The notes under the pieces are model-generated. The model was not told where the DNA came from. It did not search any database and worked only from the letters and a program-made list of their open reading frames with translations. 64,000 nt of DNA from Rhizobium sp. (GTDB taxonomy: Bacteria; Pseudomonadota; Alphaproteobacteria; Rhizobiales; Rhizobiaceae): assembly GCA_003527225.1 (NCBI GenBank), contig DPXQ01000157.1:1-64000 (forward strand). The letters are read 5' to 3'. Of this stretch, positions 8,901 to 18,323 are shown in pieces. Each line of letters begins with the position of its first letter. The stretch's first letter is position 1. A program made the position numbers and the translations under genes.

Positions 8901-8953
8901 TCGGCCTTAGACGACTTCTTCTCCGAGGAGGAGGGGATGGGCCCAAAGCCCGG

Positions 8954-8999
8954 GGTGGGGCGAAGCAAATCGGCGCACAAGACCGTATTTCGCCCCACC
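8954..8999. repeat. 11-bp inverted repeat between convergent genes
   Basis: GGTGGGGCGAA (8954-8964) and its exact complement TTCGCCCCACC (8989-8999) are separated by 24 nt, in the 144-bp gap between the convergent dehydrogenase and selO genes. No T-run follows on either strand, so it is not a typical intrinsic terminator. It may be a rhizobial intergenic palindromic element or an mRNA 3' stabiliser. Confidence 0.6.
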
Positions 9000-9044
9000 T
9001 GCCGCCCACCAGCAGCCTTCCTGTTGAGGGCGAAAACCCATACT

Positions 9045-10508
9045 TCACGTCCCGCAGAAAGTCTGTGTCACCCGCTCCGCAGGTTTGGGCGGTTCGCGGT
9101 ATGAGGCAAGGGCGGGATCGTCCGCATAGGGCATCCGGACCGCACCAAGCATGTGCTCGAAGGGCGAGAAATCGCCTGACAGTCCAGCCTGGATTACTTC
9201 CTCGATACGGTGGTTGCGCGGAATAATCGCCGGATTGACCGCCTCCATCGAGGCGCGTCGAGTCTGCGGCGAGAGGCCGCCCGCCCCCATGCGCGAGCGC
9301 CAGCGCGACAGCCATTCGGCCACGCCGTCCGCTTCGCCGAACCGGGCAAGAAAGTCCTCTTCCCCGCCGCCGCCTGCAAGATTTCCAAGCGCCCGGAAGG
9401 TCAGTGTGAAATCGGCTTCGCCCTTGTGCATCAAGTTCAACAGGTCGTTGACGAGTTCGAGGTCGCCTTCCTCTTCTCCCGTCAGGCCCAGCTTCCGGCG
9501 GAAGGCGGCGAGCCAGCGCTCCTGGAAAACCCGTCCGAAATCGACAAGCGCAGCGTTGGCGGCTGCCACCGCTTCCTCCTCGCTGCCGCCCAGGATCGGC
9601 AGAAGCGTTTCCGCAAACCGCGCCAGGTTCCATTGCGCGATCCCCGGCTGGTTCGCATAGGCATAGCGGCCGCGCTGGTCGATCGATGAGAAAACCTTGC
9701 GCGGGTCGTATTCATCGAGAAAGGCGCAAGGGCCGAAATCGATCGTCTCTCCGGACACGGTCATGTTGTCGGTATTCATCACCCCGTGGATGAAGCCGAC
9801 CGATAGCCAGCGCGCCACCAAGGTGGCCTGCCGGGCGGAAACGGCGTTGAGCAGCGCCAGATAGGGCTGGTCGAGATTGCCGAGTTCCGGATAATGCCGG
9901 GCGATCACATGATCGGCGAGCGTGCGAATGCCGTCGACGTCGCCACGAGCCGCGAAATACTGGAACGTGCCGATGCGGATATGGCTTGCCGCCACGCGGG
10001 TGAAGACTGCCCCTGGCAAGGCGGCTTCGCGATAGACCGGCTCGCCGGTCAGGACCGCCGCCAGCGCCCGCGTGGTCGGAACGCCAAGCGCGTGCATCGC
10101 TTCCGATACGATATATTCCCGCAGCACCGGCCCCAGGGCCGCCCGTCCGTCGCCCCGGCGCGAAAACGGCGTTTCTCCCGCCCCTTTCAGCTGGATATCG
10201 CGGCGCACGCCCTGGCGGTCGACTACCTCGCCCAGCAGGATCGCGCGGCCGTCACCCAGCTGCGGTACGAAATTGCCGAACTGGTGGCCGGCATAGGCCA
10301 TGGCGATCGCCGCCGCGCCTTCCGGCAGGCTGTTGCCGGAAAAGACGGCGACCAGCTTCTCATCGCTCAACCCGGCAAAATCGAGGTTGAGCTCCTCGGC
10401 GAGCGCGGCGTTGAAGCGTATCAGCCTGGGTGCCGCAACCGGAGCCGGTTGTACCGGCTGGAAAAAACGCTCGGGAAGCCGCGCATAACTATTGTCGAAA
10501 GAAAACAA
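9045..10508 (-). CDS. selO: SelO/YdiU-family protein adenylyltransferase (AMPylase)
   Basis: SelO is a pseudokinase-fold enzyme that transfers AMP to protein Ser/Thr/Tyr, linked to redox stress. This 487-residue copy has the family landmarks: FDNSYARLPERFF at the start, the GAGETPFSRRGDGRAALG ATP loop, HGVMNTDNM and DFGPCAF (metal-binding), and a near-C-terminal Cys (CGT-end) in the place where animal homologues carry selenocysteine. The start is taken as TTG 10508, with AGGAGG 6 nt upstream and the N-terminus matching family length. The upstream ATGs (10544, 10595) lack such a site. Confidence 0.9.
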   Translation of the reverse strand: MFSFDNSYARLPERFFQPVQPAPVAAPRLIRFNAALAEELNLDFAGLSDEKLVAVFSGNSLPEGAAAIAMAYAGHQFGNFVPQLGDGRAILLGEVVDRQGVRRDIQLKGAGETPFSRRGDGRAALGPVLREYIVSEAMHALGVPTTRALAAVLTGEPVYREAALPGAVFTRVAASHIRIGTFQYFAARGDVDGIRTLADHVIARHYPELGNLDQPYLALLNAVSARQATLVARWLSVGFIHGVMNTDNMTVSGETIDFGPCAFLDEYDPRKVFSSIDQRGRYAYANQPGIAQWNLARFAETLLPILGGSEEEAVAAANAALVDFGRVFQERWLAAFRRKLGLTGEEEGDLELVNDLLNLMHKGEADFTLTFRALGNLAGGGGEEDFLARFGEADGVAEWLSRWRSRMGAGGLSPQTRRASMEAVNPAIIPRNHRIEEVIQAGLSGDFSPFEHMLGAVRMPYADDPALASYREPPKPAERVTQTFCGT

Positions 10509-10514
10509 GCTGCG

Positions 10515-10520
10515 CCTCCT
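10515..10520 (-). promoter_or_regulatory. Ribosome-binding site deciding a TTG start for selO
   Basis: A perfect AGGAGG, 6 nt before the TTG at 10508, decides the selO start in favour of this non-ATG codon. Confidence 0.75.
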
Positions 10521-10859
10521 TGGGCCGCCTTGCCATCCGCCCATGCGGACGAAATCGTTCAGCACTGAATATGGGGTGCGGGCACGCTGGAGCAAGCAGA
10601 AAGGAGCAAGCGCCGAGGCGAACGGTCAACACGGACCAGCCGTCCGTCTCGAATTCGGCTTGCTGAAAATGTCGCAATTGCCGCTTCCTCTGCCGCGATA
10701 ATTCGCGCTTCGGCTACTGCCGGCGTGCTTTCTATCCCTTGTGAACAATCGCCATGGACAGCCGCAAACCGCTTACGCTAGTGTCCTCCATGCCGTATAG
10801 ACCCGAACGAAGGCGCGACTGATTTCCGGGCGCCGTGTCGACCAAAAAGAGGGACAATG
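10521..10859. other. Intergenic region between divergent selO and hupE-like genes
   Basis: There is no convincing gene in these 339 bases. A promoter-like pair TTACGC (10773-10778) and TATAGA (10796-10801), with a 17-bp spacer, points towards the HupE/UreJ gene. Its -35 is weak. Nothing else stands out. Confidence 0.4.
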
Positions 10860-11432
10860 ATGTTTAAACGCCTTTCGCTCACCGCCGGCATTTTCGCCGC
10901 TGCCGCAGCTCCTGCCTTTGCCCACCTCGATCCTACCGAGCATGGCTCCTTCATGGCCGGCGTCTCCCACCCGCTGACAGGCGCGGACCATATCCTCGCC
11001 ATGATCGCCGTTGGCCTTTGGGCCTCGCAGATCGGCGGTCGGGCGATCATCGCCGTTCCCGCCGCCTTCGTCGGCACCATGGCAGTCGGCTTCCTGCTCG
11101 CCATTTCCGGCATCGGACTGCCCTTCGTCGAGCCCGCGATTCTCGCTTCGGTGATCGGCCTCGGCCTGCTCGTGGCCACTGCCGTCAAGTTGCCGCTCAC
11201 GGCATCGGCTGCGGTGGTTGGCGCCTTCGCCCTCTTTCATGGCCATGCCCATGGCGGTGAACTCGGCGCCGCCGGCGCATTGCAGTTCGGCATCGGCTTC
11301 CTGATATCCACCGCCGTTCTCCACGCCGCAGGCATAGGCCTTGGCATTTCGCTTGGCCGCATGGGCCAGCTCGTAACCCGCGCGCTCGGTATCGTAACCG
11401 CACTCGCCGGCGCGGCTCTGGTCTTCGGCTGA
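10860..11432 (+). CDS. HupE/UreJ-family metal (nickel) permease
   Basis: This 190-residue inner-membrane protein has a signal-like N-terminus (ending PAFAHLDP) and six hydrophobic segments. The family hallmarks HPLTGADHILAM (residues 37-48) and FHGHAHGGE near 121 carry the metal-binding His/Asp residues. HupE and UreJ supply nickel to hydrogenase or urease; neither enzyme is in this window, so the metal is inferred from family. Of the two tandem ATGs (10857, 10860), the second is better spaced from GAGGG. A strong terminator follows. Confidence 0.88.
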   Translation: MFKRLSLTAGIFAAAAAPAFAHLDPTEHGSFMAGVSHPLTGADHILAMIAVGLWASQIGGRAIIAVPAAFVGTMAVGFLLAISGIGLPFVEPAILASVIGLGLLVATAVKLPLTASAAVVGAFALFHGHAHGGELGAAGALQFGIGFLISTAVLHAAGIGLGISLGRMGQLVTRALGIVTALAGAALVFG

Positions 11433-11456
11433 GCTTCGTCTCCATTGCAGACATGG

Positions 11457-11486
11457 AAACGGCGGCCCTCGGCCGCCGTTTTGTTT
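11457..11486 (+). terminator. Rho-independent terminator after the hupE/ureJ gene
   Basis: Perfect 11-bp stem AAACGGCGGCC/GGCCGCCGTTT with a CTC loop, then TTGTTT, 24 nt after the stop codon. Confidence 0.9.
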
Positions 11487-11562
11487 CCCAAGAGTGCCAG
11501 GAGAGCCGGATCACCGCGCTGCCGAATGATATCCAACACCGGCGTGTTTCAATTGGCTCTCA

Positions 11563-13797
11563 CTATTCGGTGAGCTTTTCCTGTTCGGACCCCTGTCCCG
11601 TCCGCGTCTTCAAGAGGGTATCGATCGCCTCCCGGCTCACCGGCTCGGAAAAGAGAAAACCCTGCAATTCGTCGCAACCGATCGCCTTTAGGAAGTCGCT
11701 TTGTTCCACCGTCTGGACGCCTTCGGCAGTCGTCTTCAGACCCTTGGCGCGCGCGAGTTCGACAATTGCCTGGACGATCGCCTCGTCACCGCGGGACTTT
11801 CCAAGACCCTCGATAAATATCCGATCGATCTTGATATGGTCGACCTCCGTTTCATGAAGCCGCCCGAAGGTCGAAAACCCGGTTCCGAAATCGTCGAGTG
11901 CGATGCCAACTCCGATATCGCGCAAAGCCCGGATATTGGCGGCGCAGTGAGCGGAATCATCCATCCATGCCGTTTCGGTGATCTCAAGCTCCAGCTTGTG
12001 TGGATCGAATCCGGTCGTCTTGAGTATCGTGATGACTTCCGTGGCAAAATGAGAATCCCGCCACTGGATCGGCGACACGTTGACTGCAACATTGGCGACT
12101 GGCCACGTCACCCCTGCCTTGCATGCTTCCTCCAGCACATGGCGGCCGAGTTCCTTGATAAGCCCGGTTTCTTCGGCAATCGGGATGAAGAAGACCGGAG
12201 AAAGGAGACCCCTCGTCGGATGATTCCACCGCACCAGCGCTTCGACACTTTGCACCTCGCCGGTCTGCGATAGGTATTTTGGCTGATAGAGGACCGTGAA
12301 CTGATCCCAGGTTTCCAGTGCCTGACGCAGATCCCGTTCGATCTCGGCGCGTTCCCTGACGATCGCGTCCATATGCGGGCCGAACACGGTGAAGCGCCCT
12401 CTTCCGCTTGCCTTGGCGTTGTAGAGCGCCACGTCGGCCTTGCGAGTCAACTCGCTTCTGTTTGTCCCATGAGTCGGCGAATAAGCAACGCCCATTGAAA
12501 TGCCAATGAAGGCGTTTTGCCCTTCGATTACGAAGGGCTCAACCACGACTGCAATGATCGCCGCGCACAGTTTCTCCACATCGGATACTTCGACAAACGG
12601 CATGAGAATGTTGAATTCATCCCCGCCGACGCGGCAGAAGCGAGCGTCCGCGGGCAGCAGAGCATTGATGCGGCCCACGGCCTCCCGGATCACTTCATCG
12701 CCGGCCGAGTGCCCCAGGGTATCGTTGATCTGTTTGAAGCGGTCTAGGTCCAGATAGATGACCGCGACTTTCGCCCCCCCATTGTCGGTACTGGAAAGCG
12801 CGATGTCCAGATGCCGTTCGAAGGATGAACGGTTCAGCAGGCCGGTCAGCGCATCATGACTGGCGAGGTAGCGGATCCGCTCCTCCTGAGCGCGATTGAC
12901 CAGGAGGCGCCTGTAGAGGATGGCGACAAAGACCGTGATGATGAAGATGAGGAAGGCAAGAATCGCCACCAGAGCCGGCATGATCGATGCAAGGAAAGCC
13001 GAGCCCGGTCCGTAAGGCTTCCAAACGAAATATCCGAGCGTATTTCCTTTCGCTGTCACCAAAGGAAGTTCCGCCTTTTCCGGGTCCCCTGTGCTGGTCG
13101 CGGAAAAATAGAGATCGTGGAACCCATATTCGACCGCGAGCTCCAGCAGGAAATCGCTGTCGAGGTACTTCACGGCAATATGAATATACTCCTCACCGGG
13201 CGTTTGCTCGATGTCGCCGGTATCGGAGATGATCGGCTTCAGACTTACGATCGCCGGATGGCCATCGACGAAACTGAAATCGGTGACACCCGGAGACAGT
13301 ATCCGCTCCGTGACCTCGGATGTGTCTCCCGCGCGAAGCTTGTCCCGCAACTCCTTGAGCATCGGTTCGGCCGCAATGCGAACCGCGCCAAAGGATTCTG
13401 ACCCCGAGATCTTTCCATCGACAAATGCGTAGATCGGTTGGTCCAGCGGTGACAACACGAAAGCTGCGTCATGCCCAAAATAGGACACCATCCAGCTTCC
13501 GAGGTTATCATCTATCCATCTGGCGCTCTTCTCGTTTCTCGGGCCCTCAACTATCTCGACCGCCTCATCCCAGACGGTGGAGCTTTCCTGGTCATGGGCG
13601 ACCTGATAACGCAGTTGTTCGATCACATGCTCTGCAATCTTTGTCTGGCGTTCTATCGATTGCGCATCAATGACGCGGGTCGACCATGTCAGGAAGAGAT
13701 AGGATCCGAAGATGAAAGCGACCGTCCCGAGGACGGCAAGGACGACCACCTTGAGTGGAAAGATATCGGTCCTGCGGCGTTTGGGGTGATCAGTCAT
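11563..13797 (-). CDS. CHASE4-GGDEF-EAL cyclic-di-GMP enzyme
   Basis: This 744-residue membrane protein has a first transmembrane helix (about residues 15-37), a periplasmic CHASE4-type sensor domain, a second helix near 265-292, then GGDEF and EAL domains. The GGDEF motif is intact (RVGGDEFN), and so is the EAL domain (VEALVRW, DDFGTGFS, QGFLFSEP). It could therefore both make and degrade c-di-GMP; which activity dominates cannot be told. In rhizobia such enzymes set motility, exopolysaccharide and attachment. It is a single gene with no partner regulator nearby. Confidence 0.92.
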   Translation of the reverse strand: MTDHPKRRRTDIFPLKVVVLAVLGTVAFIFGSYLFLTWSTRVIDAQSIERQTKIAEHVIEQLRYQVAHDQESSTVWDEAVEIVEGPRNEKSARWIDDNLGSWMVSYFGHDAAFVLSPLDQPIYAFVDGKISGSESFGAVRIAAEPMLKELRDKLRAGDTSEVTERILSPGVTDFSFVDGHPAIVSLKPIISDTGDIEQTPGEEYIHIAVKYLDSDFLLELAVEYGFHDLYFSATSTGDPEKAELPLVTAKGNTLGYFVWKPYGPGSAFLASIMPALVAILAFLIFIITVFVAILYRRLLVNRAQEERIRYLASHDALTGLLNRSSFERHLDIALSSTDNGGAKVAVIYLDLDRFKQINDTLGHSAGDEVIREAVGRINALLPADARFCRVGGDEFNILMPFVEVSDVEKLCAAIIAVVVEPFVIEGQNAFIGISMGVAYSPTHGTNRSELTRKADVALYNAKASGRGRFTVFGPHMDAIVRERAEIERDLRQALETWDQFTVLYQPKYLSQTGEVQSVEALVRWNHPTRGLLSPVFFIPIAEETGLIKELGRHVLEEACKAGVTWPVANVAVNVSPIQWRDSHFATEVITILKTTGFDPHKLELEITETAWMDDSAHCAANIRALRDIGVGIALDDFGTGFSTFGRLHETEVDHIKIDRIFIEGLGKSRGDEAIVQAIVELARAKGLKTTAEGVQTVEQSDFLKAIGCDELQGFLFSEPVSREAIDTLLKTRTGQGSEQEKLTE

Positions 13798-13950
13798 GCT
13801 CTTCCAGGCCTCGTGCTTTTTTGACTACTTGCATGCAAGCGTCAGCGTCTGGCTTCTCGAATTCATTTATATAGCCCTGGACAAAGTGATTGATACCCAG
13901 AAGAGACGAATATTTCAGCTGAGATGCCGCACAATGGTGGACGGGAGCAA

Positions 13951-14415
13951 TCACCCACGGCCGCGATAGGCCGGCACGCCTTGATCGGGGAGCCAGACGC
14001 CCGAAGGCGCCTCCCCCGTCTGCCAGAAGACGTCGATCGGAATGCCGCCGCGCGGATACCAGTAGGCACCGATCCGGAGCCACTTGGGTTCGAGCAGATC
14101 GATCAGACGCTTGGCGATATAGATCGAACAGTCTTCATGGAAAGCGCCGTGATTGCGGAACGAATGCAGGAACAGCTTGAGCGATTTCGACTCGACCAGG
14201 AAGTCGCCGGGAATGTAGTCGATGACGATATGGGCGAAATCCGGCTGCCCCGTCATCGGGCATAGAGACGTGAATTCCGGCGCGGTGAACCGCACGACAT
14301 AATCCGTGCCGGCATTGGAATTCGGAACGCGTTCGAGCACAGCAGCTTCAGGGCTCGATGGCGTCTCCACCTTCGCGCCCAATTGGGACAACCCTGTTAC
14401 ATCCGTCTTCGTCAT
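13951..14415 (-). CDS. queF: NADPH-dependent 7-cyano-7-deazaguanine reductase
   Basis: QueF reduces preQ0 to preQ1 in queuosine tRNA-modification synthesis. At 154 residues it is the short unimodular form. The catalytic Cys lies in [14 protein letters not shown] (near residue 52), and the NADPH-binding QueF motif [14 protein letters not shown] follows near 75. Its ATG overlaps the stop of the cation-efflux gene (ATGA), so the two are translationally coupled. No preQ1 riboswitch is recognisable upstream, and other queuosine genes are absent. Confidence 0.95.
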   Translation of the reverse strand: MTKTDVTGLSQLGAKVETPSSPEAAVLERVPNSNAGTDYVVRFTAPEFTSLCPMTGQPDFAHIVIDYIPGDFLVESKSLKLFLHSFRNHGAFHEDCSIYIAKRLIDLLEPKWLRIGAYWYPRGGIPIDVFWQTGEAPSGVWLPDQGVPAYRGRG

Positions 14416-15329
14416 ACACCCGTTTCCTGTATCTTTACCCGTATCCCGTGTGCCTGCTCGCTTTCCGGCTCCACATGAATGGTGACGCGCGCGCCTGGTT
14501 TGGCAACCTTCACGGCCGCCTCCAGCCTGTCGCAGATCTCGTGCGCCTCGCCCACCGGCATTCCGGCCGGCACAACCAGGTCGAAAGCGACGAAAGTGAC
14601 GGATCCGGCCATGCGGGTTCTCAGATCATGTACGCCAAGCGAACCCGCCGCATTGTCCGATATCGCGGCCTTGATCGCGGCGACCTCGTCGGCTTCCACC
14701 GATTTGTCCATGAGACCCGCAACCGAATGCGATATCACCTTCCATCCCTGAAAAATGATGTTGACCGCGACGAGAATGGCGAGCACCGGATCGAGAATGG
14801 CATAACCGGTGACTATGGCAAGCAAGAGGCCGACCAGCACCCCGACGGAAGTCACGACATCCGACAGCACATGGTGCCCGTCGGCGGACAACGCGGGGGA
14901 ACGGTGCGACTTGCCGATGCGGATCAGCGTCACTGCCCAGACGGCGTTGATCACACCGGCCAAGGAGTTGATGGCAAGCCCGAGCACCGGAGCCTCGAGC
15001 ATCTTGGGGGCGGAAAGGTGCCCGACGGCTTCCTGTATGATCAGGATGGCCGCGATGACGATCATGACGCCTTCGAGGACGGCTGAGAGATACTCCGCCT
15101 TCTGATGCCCGTAGGGATGATCGAGATCGGCAGGCTTCTGCGCATAACGAATGACGAAAAAGGCAACGAAGGCCGCAACGACATTGACGGTCGATTCCAG
15201 GCCGTCCGACAAAAGCGCCACCGACCCGGTCACCCACCAGGCAACGAGCTTCAGCCCCATCACCCCGAAAGCAAGCGGGATGCCCCAGAAGGCGAGACGT
15301 CTGACGATGTTGTTGCTACCCTCGGCCAT
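14412..15329 (-). CDS. Cation diffusion facilitator (CDF) family exporter
   Basis: This 305-residue CDF transporter has about six transmembrane helices. Metal-site motifs are [11 protein letters not shown] in helix 2 and [13 protein letters not shown] in helix 5 (HxxxD type), with a HPYGHQKAE loop and a C-terminal cytoplasmic domain. CDFs export Zn2+, Mn2+, Fe2+ or Co2+ in exchange for protons; the HxxxD-type site is compatible with Zn or Mn. ATG 15329 is preferred, with GGGGAACGG upstream, over the 35-residue longer form. It overlaps queF by 4 nt. Confidence 0.88.
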   Translation of the reverse strand: MAEGSNNIVRRLAFWGIPLAFGVMGLKLVAWWVTGSVALLSDGLESTVNVVAAFVAFFVIRYAQKPADLDHPYGHQKAEYLSAVLEGVMIVIAAILIIQEAVGHLSAPKMLEAPVLGLAINSLAGVINAVWAVTLIRIGKSHRSPALSADGHHVLSDVVTSVGVLVGLLLAIVTGYAILDPVLAILVAVNIIFQGWKVISHSVAGLMDKSVEADEVAAIKAAISDNAAGSLGVHDLRTRMAGSVTFVAFDLVVPAGMPVGEAHEICDRLEAAVKVAKPGARVTIHVEPESEQAHGIRVKIQETGV

Positions 15330-15445
15330 GTCCGTTCCCCGATATGCCTGCGATGGTCGAGGCATGAATCCAAAGGAAAACCGCGCGCAACGGGTGGTTA
15401 CGCGCGGATCGATTAGGCGATGCGTATCTGCCAATTTGCCGTTGG

Positions 15446-15485
15446 CGTCAATGCGTCACGCCGCCTTTTCCTTCGCCCGTCGCGC
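15446..15485. repeat. Direct repeat copy 1 (duplicated trpE 3' end)
   Basis: A 40-bp exact copy of 16004-16043, which is the last codons, stop codon and 3' flank of trpE(G). This copy lies 24 nt beyond the GNAT stop codon. The copies start 558 bp apart and bracket the GNAT gene. Confidence 0.95.
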
Positions 15486-15508
15486 GAGAAGACGAGGTAC
15501 GTCTCAGT

Positions 15509-16009
15509 TCACCGGTAGATCACGGACATCATGATCGTGTCTATGTAGCGCCCATCGATCAACACTGCGTCACGCGCAACACCTTCGCGGATAAAGCCGA
15601 CTCTCTCGTAAAGACGGATAGCCCGTTCATTGTCGGCGTGGACATCGAGTTCGACGCGACGAAGACCGATATCCCGCGCGCCCTTGAGCGTGGCCTCTAT
15701 CAGGCGCACTCCGAGCCCCTTCTCACGGTATCCCGGAAGTATCCCCATGCCTAGTGTGCCGCGGTGGGCATGCGCTTCACGGGCATGGCGGCGAATATCG
15801 CACCAACCAACAACCACACCATCCTCCAGTGCTACGAACCAAGGATGGCCGCCCTTGATAGTCTCAAGTGCGAATTCACGCGTCGAATCGAGCGAGGGTG
15901 CCTCAAGGAAGGTCAGATACCTGCGTTCACGCGCCACGACATCGAGAGCCTTGTGAAAGCTCTCGATGCAACTAGCCCGCATCGGCTCTATGACAATACC
16001 GTCCGTCAA
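15509..16009 (-). CDS. GNAT-family N-acetyltransferase
   Basis: This 166-residue GNAT protein is probably a small-molecule or N-terminal acetyltransferase of the RimJ/RimL/PhnO-like group. The acetyl-CoA motif A region reads GILPGYREKGLGVRLIEATL, followed by LDVHADNERAIRLYERVGF. The start is taken as TTG 16009, 4 nt after the trpE stop, giving MTDGIVIEPM; the ATG at 16045 would overlap trpE and give an Arg-rich tail, and ATG 15976 would be short. The gene sits between two 40-bp copies of the trpE 3' end, so it looks inserted or rearranged into this place. Confidence 0.8.
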   Translation of the reverse strand: MTDGIVIEPMRASCIESFHKALDVVARERRYLTFLEAPSLDSTREFALETIKGGHPWFVALEDGVVVGWCDIRRHAREAHAHRGTLGMGILPGYREKGLGVRLIEATLKGARDIGLRRVELDVHADNERAIRLYERVGFIREGVARDAVLIDGRYIDTIMMSVIYR

Positions 16010-16043
16010 TGCGTCACGCCGCCTTTTCCTTCGCCCGTCGCGC
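16004..16043. repeat. Direct repeat copy 2 (native trpE 3' end)
   Basis: This is the native trpE(G) tail, including its stop codon, identical over 40 bp to 15446-15485. Beyond the 40 bp the flanks diverge at once. Confidence 0.95.
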
Positions 16044-18203
16044 AAGATGCGCCACCACGTTCTCGATCATCCGCATGCCGGCGTCGCCGCCGAGCGTCAT
16101 GATCGATTCCGGGTGGAACTGGACGGCCGCCACGGGCTCCTTGCTGTGCTCGATGCCCATGATGGTTCCGTCCTCGCTCTCCGCCGTGATCACGAAATCA
16201 CGGTCGAGCGTGGAAGGATCGGCAAAGATGGAGTGGTAGCGCCCGACGGTCACTTCCTTGGCCAGGCCGGAGAATACGATGCCCGGTTCCAGCACGCGGA
16301 TGCGCGACGGTTTCCCATGCATCGGTACTGCGAGCTGACGCAATTCTCCGCCATAGGCTTCGGCCAGCGCCTGAAGTCCCAGGCAGACGCCGAAGATCGG
16401 CAGGTTGCGCGCGCGCGCCTTCTTGATCGTCGCCTTGCAGTCGAAGTCCTTCGGGCTCCCGGGTCCGGGAGACAGGACCACAAGGTCGGGGTTGAGACGG
16501 TCGAACACTTCCTCGGCAACCGGTGAGCGCACCGTCGAAACGGTAGCGCCGGTCTGGCGGAAATAGTTGGCGAGCGTGTGGACGAAGCTGTCCTCGTGAT
16601 CGACGAGGAGGATGTTCACTCCCTTGCCGACGGCGGCGACCCCGCGCTTGGATTTCGCGTCATTGCCACTCTTGGCGTCACGGATGGCTGCAATCATGGC
16701 GGATGCCTTCAGTTCGGTTTCGGCCTCTTCCTCTTCCGGAACGCTGTCGTTCAAGAGCGTCGCGCCGGCGCGCACCTCGGCAATGCCGTCCCTGATGCGC
16801 ACGGTCCTGAGCGTCAGGCCCGTATTCATATCGCCGTTGAAGCCGACCATACCGATCGCCCCGCCATACCAGGCGCGCGGGCTCTTCTCATGCGCCTCGA
16901 TGAAGCGCATGGCCCAAAGCTTCGGCGCACCGGTGACGGTGACGGCCCAGGCGTGGCTGAGGAAGCCGTCGAAAGCGTCCATGCCATCCCGCAGGCGCCC
17001 CTCGATATGATCGACGGTGTGGATGAGCCGCGAATACATCTCGATCTGGCGGCGGCCGATGACCTTGACCGAACCGGGCTCGCAGACGCGCGACTTGTCA
17101 TTGCGGTCGACGTCCGAGCACATGGTCAGCTCGCTCTCGTCCTTCTTGGAGTTGAGCAGCTTCAGGATCTGTTCCGAGTCGGCGATCGGATCGTCACCGC
17201 GCTTGATCGTGCCGGAGATCGGGCAGGTCTCGATGCGCCGGCCCGAGACGCGCACGAACATTTCGGGAGACGCGCCGACCAGATATTCCTGATTGCCGAG
17301 ATTGATGAAGAACGAATAGGGCGACGGGTTGATTTCCTTGAGCCGCTTGGAAATCTCCGAGGGCTTGGAATCGCAGCGTTCCATGAACTTCTGTCCCGGA
17401 ACCACCTCGAACAGGTCGCCGCGGCGAAAGCTTTCCTTCGCCTTGACCACCAGTTCGGCATATTCGCCAGGCCGATGATCGCCACGCGGCGGGATCGTGT
17501 CGGTGTGCTTGAAGGGCTCGGGCGCGATCTCGCCGGATTTGCCGGCGGTCGTGACGCCGTCCTTTTCGAAATCGTAACGGTCGATCCAGGCCTTGGCCGA
17601 ATAGTGATCAACGACGAGAATCTCGTCCGGCAGGAAGAGCACCATGTCGCGCTGGTCTTCCGGCCGTTCGAGCGAGAGCTTGATCGCGTCAAACTGGAAC
17701 GCGAGATCGTAGCCGAAGGCACCGAACAGCCCGATCGACGAGTCCGCGTCCGAATGGAAGAGATCGGTAATGGCGCGAAGGACGGTGAAGACCGTTGGGA
17801 TCTTGGAACGCTCTTCCTCGGTAAAAATCCGGTCCGGCTCGTTGACCGTCAGATCGAGGCGGCGGGCGGAAGACGCGCCGAGCGTCAGGTCGGCTGTCGA
17901 CTTGAGCTTGTTGGCAATGAAGGCAAGCAACACTTCGCCGCGCTCGTTATAGGCTTCGATCCAGACTTTGCGCCCGAAGCAGGAGATACCGAGCGGCGGA
18001 TCGACGATCGCCGTATCCCAGCGCGTATAGCGGCCCGGATATTCGTAGTTGGAGGAAAACACAGCCCCACGGCGTTCGTCCAGACGATCCACATAGCTGT
18101 TGACGGCGTCGGCGTAACTGAAAGGCCGCCTCTGCCGCGTGACCTTTATGCCGCCCCGGGTTTCGTAGACCTCGCCGCCGTCGTCCTGAATGATCGTTAC
18201 CAT
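16014..18203 (-). CDS. trpE: Fused anthranilate synthase TrpE-TrpG
   Basis: Anthranilate synthase makes anthranilate from chorismate and glutamine, the first step of tryptophan synthesis. The 729-residue protein fuses component I (chorismate-binding domain, with the [11 protein letters not shown] and [17 protein letters not shown] segments) to a TrpG glutamine amidotransferase. The latter has PGPGSPKDF, the nucleophile Cys in [12 protein letters not shown], and AVQFHPESI. Fusion and length match the known rhizobial enzyme. ATG 18203 ([10 protein letters not shown]) is preferred, with AGAGAGG upstream. Expression is predicted to be attenuated by trpL. Confidence 0.97.
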   Translation of the reverse strand: MVTIIQDDGGEVYETRGGIKVTRQRRPFSYADAVNSYVDRLDERRGAVFSSNYEYPGRYTRWDTAIVDPPLGISCFGRKVWIEAYNERGEVLLAFIANKLKSTADLTLGASSARRLDLTVNEPDRIFTEEERSKIPTVFTVLRAITDLFHSDADSSIGLFGAFGYDLAFQFDAIKLSLERPEDQRDMVLFLPDEILVVDHYSAKAWIDRYDFEKDGVTTAGKSGEIAPEPFKHTDTIPPRGDHRPGEYAELVVKAKESFRRGDLFEVVPGQKFMERCDSKPSEISKRLKEINPSPYSFFINLGNQEYLVGASPEMFVRVSGRRIETCPISGTIKRGDDPIADSEQILKLLNSKKDESELTMCSDVDRNDKSRVCEPGSVKVIGRRQIEMYSRLIHTVDHIEGRLRDGMDAFDGFLSHAWAVTVTGAPKLWAMRFIEAHEKSPRAWYGGAIGMVGFNGDMNTGLTLRTVRIRDGIAEVRAGATLLNDSVPEEEEAETELKASAMIAAIRDAKSGNDAKSKRGVAAVGKGVNILLVDHEDSFVHTLANYFRQTGATVSTVRSPVAEEVFDRLNPDLVVLSPGPGSPKDFDCKATIKKARARNLPIFGVCLGLQALAEAYGGELRQLAVPMHGKPSRIRVLEPGIVFSGLAKEVTVGRYHSIFADPSTLDRDFVITAESEDGTIMGIEHSKEPVAAVQFHPESIMTLGGDAGMRMIENVVAHLARRAKEKAA

Positions 18204-18252
18204 TATCGCCTCTCTGTCGTTCAAGGCCCGGCTTTCGAGGCGCCTTGAATAC

Positions 18253-18286
18253 AAAAAAGCCGCCTCAGGTTTTCCGGGCGGCTTTG
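18253..18286 (-). terminator. trp attenuator (intrinsic terminator)
   Basis: Stem AAAGCCGCC (18256-18264) with GGCGGCTTT (18277-18285), followed on the minus strand by TTTTTT, about 50 nt before trpE and 38 nt after the trpL stop. This is the 3' end expected of the rnTrpL small RNA when attenuation occurs. Confidence 0.92.
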
Positions 18287-18323
18287 TGTCACTTGTCTTC
18301 AGACATGACTGGTCAAGGCCGCG

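Noticed and set aside
13951..14500. preQ1 riboswitch before queF
   Set aside because: queF overlaps the CDF gene by 4 nt, leaving no room for a leader, and no preQ1-type motif is visible upstream of the CDF start.
15446..16043. A complete mobile element with attL/attR-like repeats
   Set aside because: The segment holds only the GNAT gene; no integrase, transposase or terminal inverted repeats are visible, so I report only the duplication.
16578..18248. 556-codon plus-strand ORF opposite trpE
   Set aside because: Antisense to trpE(G) with no recognisable family; ends in the trp leader.
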